Shown here piece after piece: positions 54,901-64,000 of a stretch of DNA of 64,000 nucleotides. The position numbers and the translations under genes are program-made. A model generated the notes under the pieces. That model did no database searches, was not told the DNA's origin, and worked only from the letters and a program-made list of their open reading frames with translations. Where the stretch lies: assembly GCA_007922305.1 (NCBI GenBank), contig ML677364.1:22551326-22615325 (forward strand), written 5' to 3'. How positions within the stretch are numbered: position 1 is the stretch's first letter; each line of letters opens with the position of its first letter. Source of the DNA: Dermatemys mawii (lineage: Eukaryota > Chordata > Testudines > Dermatemydidae).

Positions 54901-57900
54901 TGGCAGCCCTGCAGTAAAGATTTGCCCACATTTAAAGGTGGAGCATGCAGAACACAGAATATTTCATTTCAGTTGTCTACCGACATCACCACATTGTTTG
55001 AATATGATTATGTGGTATCTTCCTGTCTGAAGATGAATAGCAGTAGTTCTCTCTCCTGTAAGTGAATTAAGAATGAATTTTGAAATTGTAGTAAACTTTG
55101 CCAACATAGTAAAGAAACAAACTCTAAATTTTCTTTTACAATATTTAAACTCTTCTCTTGTTTTTCATTTTGTCTTCTTTTAGAGGAATGCAAAGTCTAT
55201 GATGTGAATGATGTGTTTCTTAAGCAAAATTTTGTACATGAAGGACAGCCACTTGCTGTCAACTGTTCAGTAGATAAAATACTGAATTTTGAAAACATAG
55301 ACTACAACTTGACTTGGTACAAAACTGGTAGCCAAACACCTTTGGATAAAGACACACATTCCAGAATTCACCAGCAAAATAACTTCATTTGGTTTCTCTC
55401 TGCAACTTTGGAAGATTCAGGATCCTATGAATGTGTTATAAGGTAAACTTTTTTAAAAAGAAGTTATATTACTGCAGAAGTAAGCTGCAAGGTTGTGTGC
55501 AGGGTTTTTTGTTTTTGCTTCTTTTGCGGAGGGTGGGTGTAAAGATCAGTGTGTAGTTACATTTCTTTATAAGTACTGCTGTGAAGGTGAATTAATTCAA
55601 TTGAGGGCATGTTCATAATATTTTTACTCTTTGAAGATGGGCCAAATATAGAATGGTCAGTTTACTATAGAAACTATAGACTTCCACTCCCCTCCCGCCT
55701 TCCTCCTACGAAAGAAGCTGCATAACCTGAAGTTGTGAGGCTATACATGTGGATAATAGAAGTATGTTAAGGATTCTCTGCACCTTGAAATCTTTAAACA
55801 ATGATTTGAGGACTTCAGTAGCTCAAACATAGGTGAGAGGTTTATTACAGGAGTGGGTGGGTGAGATTCAGTAGCCTGTGTTGTGCAGGAGGTCAGACTA
55901 GATGATCATAATGGTCCCTTCTGACCTTAAAATCTATGAATCTGAGTCTATAAGTAGTTTAATTCAGCTATTTTATGTTCCATTGCAGGAATTTATCAAG
56001 CTGCAGAAAAATATATATGAACCTAACAGTTTTCAAGAATATGTATGGTTTGTGCTTTAATGAAAAATTTGCCATTGGGGAGGAGATACTAACATCATCG
56101 CATGCTAAGGTTGTGTGTCCTCATTTGGATTATTTCAGAGATGAGGCAAATACTTTGTCCCTTCAGTGGTATAAGGTAAAAATAGTACTTTTTTTGTGCT
56201 CACAACTCCTTGATATGTAAACTATAGTCAGTGTTTTTAAATATCAGACACTGATGTTTATGAATGGCAATGGAAAAACTAGAGCATTTTTTCAATGCGA
56301 GAAGAGCTTTTGCAAAATATACTGAGAAAAGGTGACAATTACCCTTTAGCTTTTGTTTTCTCTAAAGGCATGTACTAGTTAGAGACTCCCTGCTTTTTGA
56401 TCTCTGCCTTGTATTTATGAGTTACGGATCAGAAATTGAGCTCAAATTTGAGCCACCGAACCACATAGCCAATAGGTGCCCTATTCTTATTTGCTAGTGA
56501 AGTGTAACTGCCTCGAATATAATTTCCTTGTGAAAACAAATTTAGTAAACAATGTTCTCATCTTTCATAATGGGAAGGTCTCTGGTGTGGAGTTGCTATG
56601 CTCCCTCTTAAGTTAAGACTGCTTAACACTTGCCATTATAAAATTATGTTAAGCAGTCAAAATGGCAGTGGTTGCTGCAGGTTTTTCCCCCATCTAGATA
56701 TTCTTTGGCCTAACAAAGAAGGTGTGCTGGGCTGAGAGCCAAGGGACCAAGATGTTGGGATAAAAGTTGGGAAACTTGAGTCACAAGTCCACCCAACTCA
56801 GATGAATCAATTTTGGCCTTTATTTATACAATTTCTGTTAGAATTATTGTCGCTTATAGTATCTGGACATACATTTATGCCAGACAAATAAGAAGAGGCA
56901 AAACAGAGTTGGCAGAGGGCTCAAGTTACTGCATTCCGGGGCATCGGAAGTCCTTCTAGAATTCTTGATGGTCATTGTTTCTCTGATCTCTTGGTTAGGT
57001 CTTTCAGTCCTAGCCTTCAATTTCTGTTCCGGTATTTCTCCAATTTGGACCCTTGTTCAGTTAAGTTTTTTATACATTTCTGCATTACAGATTACAGGTC
57101 TGTCACATCTTACACGAGGGTTCCATTTCGCAGACCCTGCATATAGCCAAAATTGCGTATAATCAAATACTCATTAAGTTCAATGGCGGGCAAAATCCCT
57201 GCACTATATCTCATCCCTACTCAAACTGGGGGTCTCGGTGAAGTAAGTGGGTGGTCCAAAGCCCTGATCCCTGACAACGGGCTGCCGCTCTGATCCTCTC
57301 CAGCGGGCTGCCAACCTGGCCCCTGTGGCAGGTGGGCTGCCAGCTCCTCTGGCCCCGGTCCCCGTGGCGGGTGGGCTGGGCTGCCGGCTCCTCTGGCCGC
57401 AGTCCCCGTGGCGGGCAGGCTGCCGGCTCCGGACCCTGACCCCGCAGCAGGTGGGCTGCCGGCTTCAACCTCTGTGTCTGCGGGGGGGCGGGCTGCCAGC
57501 TCCAGCCCAGGTCCCCGCAGCGTGCGGGCTGCTGGCCCCGAGCTCTGCACGGGCCGGCAGCGGTGGGCTGCAGCCAGTCCCAAGCCCGACCCTTTCAACT
57601 GGGGTCACGCTCAGAGGCTTGTGGGTTTTTTTTGTTTTTTGGTTTTTTTGGCCGCCACGTAAAGCCAAAATCGCACAAGTTAAATGCGCGTAAAACGTGA
57701 CATGCCTGTACTTAATATTTGTCCAATTGGCTTTCAACAAATTAACCTTTTGGGTTTTAGATGGCCCATGTATTGTGCATGCCCAAAATCAAGTGCCCTG
57801 GTTTCTTGTTTTTGTGTCACTTTACCCTGGATATTCTCTGTAAAAAGCACTTCTTCCTGTTACAGGATTGTGTGTTTTTACCCCCAGACTTCTACCACAA

Positions 57901-60900
57901 CATGTTACCTTTGTTTTGTTGGCAATAATATCATTTTAAGCAAATCATCAATCCTGTATAAAGGAATTGCCAAAACCACACTTAAGCTAGCAAGACCTTG
58001 ACCGAAGTGTTACCTCATTTGTACTCATTCACTACCCATAATTACAAATAATGAAAAACTTAGCTATCAAAGCTCCTAATCTTACCATTAATAATTCTTC
58101 ATTTTGTATTTCTGTGTTATAATAATCTATGAGACAGGTTGGGGTGATATGGAAAACATGATTCTTTAATGTCAGCATTTCTTATTTTCTTTTAAACATA
58201 GGTTTTTCATTCAAAGTCCAGTTTTGTTGGTGAATCATTAAAAAAAGTCTTCAAAATTTTTCCTATGAATAATTTTAGGGGGAGTTTCAGTTTTAGAACC
58301 TTGATATTTAGTTGCTTTTAATGGTTCTCCAGCAATGAGTTCTAGACTCTTTTTTTCTACACTGTTTGGTACCCTTTACGAGCTTTATTAGTGAGCAAGG
58401 ATGCATACCCCATTGAGAACTTACACAAGATCAATTCTGAAAATGCTGGGAACAGATTTAAAGGTTTTATTAAAGCTAATTTTAAAACTATATAATACAC
58501 AGTTTAAGGAAAGAGTGTCTGTATATCTGTATGTAGTGCTTAGATTATACAAAAATACATAAAATGAATAAAAGTCATACAATACATATAGTACATAATT
58601 GGCAATAATCCAAATTTAGATTAATAAATCTTTAATCTAAAGATACATTCTAGATATTAGTATCCAAATATTCGGGTACATCACTCATGGAAAATGTTAT
58701 ACAGTGGAACCTCACAATACTGTGCCTCACGATAGCGCGAATCCGCTTACAACGTAGGGCGCGCGGGGCTCCTGATGGCGGCAGCGGGTACTGCTTTGAT
58801 GCAACAGAACCCCGCAATACTGCAACCCTGTGTTTATCGCAATCAATATTTTTGGACCCCGATCGTCGCGGTATTGCAGGGTTCCACTGTACAGAGAGTT
58901 GGTTGTGGAAAGCAAATATAGCAGTCAGTGAAAATTGTCCTTCAGTAATTGAGAAATTAGGATAGGTTGTCCCTTAGAAAATACAATCCGTCAGGGAAGT
59001 ATTTCAATTACTTTCCTGACTTCGCTGCTCATCGGCACTCCAGCTCATCCCCTGGTATTGCCAATGTCCTGTGAGGTGTTCTAGATAGATGTCCCTCGAC
59101 CATCTGAGGGTGTCCAACGACATGAGTTGCCACATCAACCAAGCATAGTATTGAACAATGCCACATTCTGTCAACATTTGCACATTACTGTGGTCCTAAG
59201 TGCCCAGAGCTCTGACGCTCTGCGCGTGAGTTTGAACCTCATAGTCTCTAGCTTTCAAGGTTTTGGCTAGAGGGATATATTTTTTCAGCTTCCAAGATTG
59301 GGCCTTGTGGAAGACCAGGGTCCTGTTTTCAAAGGGAACTGTGATATCCAGTGGGCCCTGTGGATGAACCTCCAGTTGACAAATAGGGTGAAACTGCCTC
59401 CAGAATGGTTGCTGGTGTCCCACTTGCATATCACCTCAAAGGCATAGCGCTTTCCACAAAGTTCCTCACCATGGCGTCTAGGCATGTCAGAAGGCAAAAG
59501 GCATGAGTGATCACTGCAACATTGCACAGATCACCCATTTGAAGGACTTTGATGCCTCCCTGCCTGTGCAAGATTCTGGCCCTCAGGGTAAGCAACATCC
59601 ACTTCTTCCCTAGCTGCCTGAAGGTGCTGTCTACCTTTTTAAGAGATACCTTCACCATGGCAGATCCCCTCAGGACAAATGAAATACAGGGGATCAGGAA
59701 GTTGTTCAAGGCATTTATCTTCTGTCATGGTGCCAGTAGAGAGGAGTCGATCCTGGCCACATCTCGTAGGATCTCCGTGATGGTATCCTCAGGTGTCTGC
59801 TGGATGCAGAAAGCCATGACTACATCTCTAATATGGCAGATTCAAATTTTTTTTCCTTTTTCCACATTGCCTACTAGAAGGAATGTGCTAGATCTGTGTG
59901 TTTGGCTGTGCAACCTGTAAAATGATGCTAATTCTGCATATACAGACCACGATTCCCATGTGCCACATGACTTCCTCCAGTGGCTGGTACACAACCTGTT
60001 CCTGCTCCTTGCTGTTGGTCCTTTAGCTTAAGTGGTAGAGGTCTGTGTGACAGCTTTGAAGGTGTGGGGTTCAAGCTACCTTGACTATTTATGAAGGGGA
60101 CTGTTAGTTGTACATAATAGAAGTTGTTTTTTCTTAACTAAACAGTCCTTCATTATGACACAGTAAAAATACATTGAAAGAGTGCTGGTAAAGTTGTCTA
60201 GCACTCAAAAAACAGGAAATGCCATAAAGTCCTGTAATTTAATCCTACCTCTCCCACTTACTGTCTGATTTTAGCAAGTTCCTTTGTCTTCCTTTCTTCA
60301 TTTCCCAAAGTGTTAAATCTGAATAATAATAATTATCCACCTTCCTCGCAGGAGTGTTTTGAGGATGAATTGATGTCTCCGTGCAATCCAAAGCTCCATT
60401 TAGAAAAAAGTTAAGTACTCTGAAAAATCAGGTACTAGGTGTGTCGGGTTGGGTGCCCGATCATTGAGGTACCCTAAGTTAGTGGACATTTCTGCAAATT
60501 CTGGCCTCTCATTGCTTTAATTCCTCCTCTGTAAAATGAGTTATTGTAAGTAACCCTGTCTTTGGACAGACCTGGAGTTTGTTTGAATCACAACCTCAGA
60601 GCCTAGGGAAATGTTTGTCTTTTTCCAAGACAAACCAGGGAGACTCTCCCAGCTTTATGGTCCAGGAAAAGTTTAGGCTGCAGCATACAGGCAAGCCCTG
60701 GAGGAACATGATGATATTCTGTCTGTGATTTAACAGGACATTGTAATTGTGTTTAGGAGTGTAAGCTGCTTGAAGAGGAAAGGTTTGTCTCTTCCAATGA
60801 TTACCTTGTGATTAAAAATGCAACTCTTCATGACAAAGGAAACTACACGTGCAGAACATCATATACTTACAAGGGAAAACAATATAACATTTCACGAGAC

Positions 60901-62514
60901 ATTAGTCTAACCGTGACAGGTATATATCTTTTATTTTTTTTGTCATTGTACTTCAAAAATACTATTCAGATTCTCAGCTACTAAAGAACAACAGAGCAAG
61001 TGTGTGTGTGTATGAGAGAGCGAGATGGTGACTTGCACTTCACTTTTATATTCTTGTGATCCTGCTGCCATTGTGTTCAGGGTTGATCCCCTGTGCCAAG
61101 ATAGAGGAGCCCCAGATCTTAAAGAGGCGAGAAGAGCAAATTAACCTGAAGTAGCAAAAACATCAAGGGGTTGGCCACTGCATTTTAATATTGATCACTA
61201 TCTATTCAGAAGTCACTATTTGCATGTCTGTCTTTAAGGCATTCTTTGGGAATGTCATCACTGTGGTAGTGTTGCACTTACCATAGGCTGCTGCCGCCAT
61301 TGAATTTCTGAAATAACTTTGCTTTTTTGTTTAGTGAGTCCGTTGAACGCACCACCAGAAATATTTTACCCAAGAAATAATTCCATTGAAGTAGAACTTG
61401 GTAAGCAAATTTCCTTACAACAAAATAATGTGTATCCTCAACAGAATGTAGACTCGAGAGGATTTCCAAGTGTTGTTTGCTTAGTCATATCCTCCTTCAC
61501 AGCAAAAGTGCCCCTTATACAACAAAAAGACTACTAAGGGTATGTCTACACAACAGCTAGATGATGCTTTCCAACGTGGGTAGACAGACGCACTAGCTTA
61601 GATCAAGCTAGTGTGCTAAACATAGCAGCGTGGCCACAGTGGCCTGGACTAGCTGTCGGAGTTTAATTCTGCGCAGTCCCCTGGGTACATACTCAGCTGG
61701 CTAGCCCAAGCTGCTGTTTTTTGCAGGCGGTCTCAAGCAGAGGTAATGCATGTCTGTCTACCTGCACTGGGAATTACCCTCTCAGCTATTGTGTAGACAA
61801 ACCTTTAGCAGCCAGGAAACTCCATGAGATTCAGCTCAGAGGGTCACTCGTATATTAACTTCCTGGGGGAGAAGAGGGTGGAACAGACAAGAGGTTTGAC
61901 CTTCCAAACCCTAGGAAATGTCCAGGGAATTCTTTTGAGAAGCAGAGGAAGTTGTATGGAGGCGACATTGCTTTCCTCAGCCGCCTTCTTCACTGCAGCA
62001 CAGCTCCTTCTATGCTCTTTGGAAGTGACTGCTCTGGAACGCCTACAGATGTGGAACAGATCCTGTGAGAAAACCCCTGTGAAACTTTTGGGTGGCTGAT
62101 GCCATAGAGAGTGGCTATTCTCTCCTGGATTCACTTCTTCTGGCCCAGCCAGTCCCCTTCCTAACCTGCAGATCCCGGAACGTGTACATTTGGGTCAGAG
62201 GGGTTTCTGTGAAATGGAGTGGAAAGGCATGGAGAGTGTAGTGTGGAGCTGCTATTTTCTCTGCCTCTTCCATTCTTGCAGCTGACTTCCAGTGGATTTT
62301 GCATTCTTATATGTATTAGTGTAGGGAATTGTATGACCCTTAACTACAATATAATTATTTAAACTGACACTTTGTAATACTGTGTTGTAGGCTCACGTGT
62401 CATAGTAGACTGCAATGTAACAGGTGCAGAAGCGTTTCAGGTGTACTGGACAGTCAACAACACATACATTGATATATATTATAAGGGCAGAATTTTTGAA
62501 GAGGAAGATTATGA
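51871..62514 (+). CDS. IL1RL2-like receptor gene, tandem paralogue of gene 1 (5' six coding exons)
   Basis: Join of 51871-51931, 55184-55442, 55989-56175, 60757-60919, 61335-61400, 62391-62514; the rest lies beyond the window. 860 coding bases, 286 complete codons. Signal peptide of 20 residues (MTSAILVLCSTTVFLYSVKA), Ig1 with LTWYKTG and EDSGSYECVIR, Ig2 with VVCPHLDYF and GNYTC, then EIFYPRNNSIEVEL and the start of Ig3 with VDCNVTG and WTVNNT. Coding exons 3-6 are equal in length to gene 1 and all phases agree. Ig-linker and Ig3 motifs look like IL1RL2 rather than ST2. The membrane and TIR parts are not visible. Position suggests the IL1RL1 locus; a lineage-specific duplicate of IL1RL2 is my preferred reading. 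Ligand unknown. Confidence 0.85.
52242..53031. mobile_element. Solo LTR with 5-bp target duplication
   Basis: Begins TGTCAGGATTACC and ends CTTATGACA, an inverted TGTCA/TGACA terminus. The 5-mer CATAC flanks both ends (52237-52241 and 53032-53036). About 790 bases with no coding frame. I recall the same LTR family as abundant in turtle genomes, but no family name is assigned here. In intron 1 of gene 2. Orientation not determined. Confidence 0.8.
53037..55183. other. Intron 1 of gene 2, right part
   Basis: No gene. At about 54538-54645 a short palindromic repeat (GATTTTCCAAAAATGCCC ... GAGTGCTTATAAAAA) resembles 15558-15674 of gene 1 at a similar distance from exon 2. Confidence 0.4.
55184..55442 (+). 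CDS. Gene 2 coding exon 2 (Ig domain 1)
   Basis: 259 bases, acceptor CTTTTAG, donor AAG|GTAAAC, phases 1 and 2. Encodes EECKVYDVNDVFLKQNF, NCSVDKILNFENIDYNLTW and EDSGSYECVIR; one codon longer than exon 2 of gene 1. Confidence 0.9.
55800..55945 (+). mobile_element. CR1 3' tail
   Basis: GCAGGAGGTCAGACTAGATGATC and CCCTTCTGACCTTAAAATCTATGAATC, a typical CR1 end. Confidence 0.75.
55989..56175 (+). CDS. Gene 2 coding exon 3 (Ig domain 2, first half)
   Basis: 187 bases, same as gene 1. Acceptor TCCATTGCAG, donor AAG|GTAAAA. Encodes NLSSCRKIYMNLTVFKN, GLCFNEKF, VVCPHLDYFRDE, LQWYK. Confidence 0.9.
57095..57708. mobile_element. Tigger/pogo-like MITE with GC-rich minisatellite
   Basis: Ends CAGGTCTGTCACATCTTACAC and, inverted, CAGGCATGTCACGTTTTACGC, each beside TA (57093-57094 and 57709-57710). 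The core (57300-57560) has repeated GGTGGGCTGCCGGCTCC units. Confidence 0.75.
58702..58889. mobile_element. Short Tigger/pogo-like MITE
   Basis: Ends CAGTGGAACCTCACAATACTG and, inverted, CAGTGGAACCCTGCAATACCG, each beside TA (58700-58701 and 58890-58891). Confidence 0.85.
59035..59875 (-). mobile_element. R2-clade LINE relic
   Basis: Minus-strand blocks in order: VKVSLKKVDSTFRQLGKKWM and GGIKVLQMGDLCNVAVITHA (about 59690-59490), then LDITVPFENRTLVFHKAQSW and LKKYIPLAKTLKARDYEVQT (about 59360-59230), then TLRWSRDIYLEHLTGHWQYQ near the left edge (about 59110-59050). These resemble the thumb, endonuclease and C-terminal parts of R2-type non-LTR elements. Frameshifts separate them. In intron 3 of gene 2. 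A related LINE clade (for example R4) is the main alternative. Confidence 0.65.
60757..60919 (+). CDS. Gene 2 coding exon 4 (Ig domain 2, second half)
   Basis: 163 bases, same as gene 1. Acceptor TGTTTAG, donor ACAG|GTATAT. Encodes ECKLLEEERFVSSNDYL, GNYTCRTSYTYKGKQYNISR and DISLTVT. Confidence 0.92.
61335..61400 (+). CDS. Gene 2 coding exon 5 (linker)
   Basis: 66 bases, same as gene 1. Acceptor TTGTTTAG, donor CTTG|GTAAGC. Encodes VSPLNAPPEIFYPRNNSIEV. Confidence 0.88.
61535..61807. mobile_element. MITE with AAGGGTATGTCTACAC-type ends
   Basis: Left end TAAGGGTATGTCTACACAAC and right end, inverted, TAAAGGTTTGTCTACACAAT. A frequent short repeat type in turtle DNA. Target duplication not clear. 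In intron 5 of gene 2. Confidence 0.7.
62391..62514 (+). CDS. Gene 2 coding exon 6 (Ig domain 3, first half)
   Basis: 124 bases, same as gene 1. Acceptor TGTTGTAG, donor TATGA|GTAAGT, phases 1 and 2. Encodes GSRVIVDCNVTGAEAFQVYW, then TVNNTYIDIYYKGRIFEEED. Confidence 0.9.
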
Positions 62515-64000
62515 GTAAGTATACTTCCAGATCAGAATGTTTTGGATTATTGGCTAAAATCTTGTATAATTTCTCTGTTTTGTTTATACCAGCTATAAAA
62601 ATACACTGTTACACAAATACGTTTGTGACCTAATTATAGGTGGAGTGGTAGCACTGCGTTTTACTAAGGTTCCCAACAGTTCCAGTTAGAAGACCTTGTT
62701 TTCAGTTGCTTATTGCTTTGCTAAACTTTAATTGTTTGCACTGAAATTTTACATGCTGAGTTTTGCCTCAAGCTGATTTTTTTTTCTTTTATTTCCAGTC
62801 AAAACAGTTCTGACATTTCTGAAATGAGTTTGGGGCAGAATGATTTTTGTTACCCTATGTTACAAAATTCTGTCAACCTTTTATCTGAAACGCTCTAGGG
62901 CCTATATGCTTTGGAGCAGGGCCTTTAAATTTGGCAGGGAGTGGCATCTGTGTCAGGGATGCATATTTTGCCATCCCCATGAAAATCTGCTTGAATTTTG
63001 GCTAAATTATGAGACTTAGAAACTTCTTAGATTGTACAGGTAAATTCCCTGAAGATTCCATCCACATGAAACATGCTTCAGCCGAGGGCTCAGCAGGACT
63101 TTCCCTGCACTTTCAGCTCTGGGATGCTGCCCCGGCTGTGTCTGGGCACTTGAATTGAGAGCAGGGAGGCTCCCTTTCCTGTGCTGTCAATGACTACTCT
63201 TTCCACCCCCACGCACCCCCATCTCATTGGGCCCAGGCAGTGTGAGAAAGGAAGCTGCCTGATTCAAATGCAGCGGGGGCTAGAGCCAAACATGTAGGGG
63301 TGTAGACAGGACAAGGAACATTTGGGAGGCAGAAACTGTGACTGAAGGCTGGCAAGCAGGGGCTGAGGGAAACAGGGACTTGGGGTAGGCAAGGAGGCTA
63401 GGACTGGGAGTGGAGAGGTAAATCGTGTAGAATGCTAAGCCAATAGTTGCGGGGAGGATTGAGATTGTACAAAGAGCTAGAGGAAGACTGGGACTTTCTG
63501 AGCAAGGAGCCTGAGAACCAGTGGGGTGAGGAGAGGAGATGGCAAGGAGGGGAAACTGATCTAATGACGAGTCTGGGTACAGGAGCAGAACTTGGACTGG
63601 CTAGGAAAAAAGACTAGGACAAGGAGCTGAGTGTTGGAAAGGAATTGGGGTATGGGGAGGTGACTGGGCTCCAGGGTTGGGGAGAAAGATGGATCAGATG
63701 AGGAACTGGGATGGGAGGAACTGGAATTGGATGGGTAAGGGAACTGGGATTGGGCAGGAGGGCTGGGGCTGGGACAGAGTCTTAGGTGCCTGAAATTGGG
63801 CACCCAAAATTCTTTTGTGCCTCAGTTTACAACAAAACATGCAAAATGGGGCTTCCACCACCACCTCATCTCCCAGGGGTTTTGTGAAGATAAATGAATG
63901 AATGTTTGCGAAGCACTCAGATACTGTAATGAACAAAAGCCGTAGAAAATCCCACAAGGAAATGACTAATTCTGTCTTCAGAGTGTGGTTTGAATAGCGT
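62515..64000. other. Intron 6 of gene 2, partial, with G-rich repeat
   Basis: No coding signal. From about 63300 to 63785 there is a purine-rich, imperfectly repeated stretch (GGAACTGGGATGGGAGGAACTGG type). The next exon is outside the window. Confidence 0.6.

Noticed and set aside
57221..57693. 122-125-codon overlapping frames
   Set aside because: Products of the GC-rich minisatellite inside a Tigger-like MITE.
51871..62514. Naming gene 2 IL1RL1 (ST2)
   Set aside because: Position fits, but visible motifs are IL1RL2-like and exon/intron homology ties it to gene 1. Symbol left blank.
1..64000. CRISPR arrays, operons, tRNA or rRNA genes
   Set aside because: Nothing of the kind was seen; the window is a spliced vertebrate locus.

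Overview
The window is non-coding-rich vertebrate DNA, most likely from a turtle. The repeat content suggests this: several CR1-type LINE 3' ends, many short hAT and Tigger-like elements with recognisable target-site duplications, DIRS-type elements and an R2-like LINE fragment. The species call is inference from repeat style and gene content; no search was run. One 400-base assembly gap lies at 862-1261.

The genes are two tandem, same-strand interleukin-1-receptor-family genes. Gene 1 is complete in its coding part (ten coding exons, 14723-40110, + strand, 562 codons plus stop). It reads as IL1RL2, the IL-36 receptor: signal peptide, three Ig domains, one membrane segment and a cytoplasmic TIR domain. 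Gene 2 starts at 51871 and runs off the window after its sixth coding exon (ends 62514). It has the same exon plan: coding exons 3-6 have the same lengths as in gene 1 (187, 163, 66 and 124 bases), all splice phases agree, and introns still show homology next to the splice sites. It is a tandem paralogue of gene 1, more IL1RL2-like than ST2-like, although it lies where IL1RL1 (ST2) would be expected. A CpG-rich island precedes each gene (about 4.1-4.76 kb and 47.9-48.43 kb) and is the best candidate promoter/5' non-coding exon region for each.

Layout: 1-4 kb transposase relic, fold-back hAT element, gap, CR1; 4.1-4.8 kb CpG island; 5-14.6 kb intergenic/5' intron sequence with two CR1 copies, one split by an LTR-like insert; 14.7-40.1 kb gene 1, with introns greatly enlarged by transposons; 40-47 kb 3' UTR and repeats, including a second DIRS-like relic; 47.9-48.4 kb CpG island; 51.9-64 kb gene 2, with a solo LTR, Tigger elements and an R2-like relic in its introns.

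The least ordinary item is an uninterrupted 562-codon reading frame (23450-25138) in intron 4 of gene 1, in the same orientation. It has cysteine clusters at the N terminus, a possible RNase-H-fold core, an imperfect 24-base inverted repeat around it, and an LTR-like segment just upstream. It looks like the protein of a DNA transposon whose superfamily I cannot name. Intron 4 is about 5.0 kb in gene 1 but only 415 bases in gene 2, so much of the difference between the copies comes from insertions.
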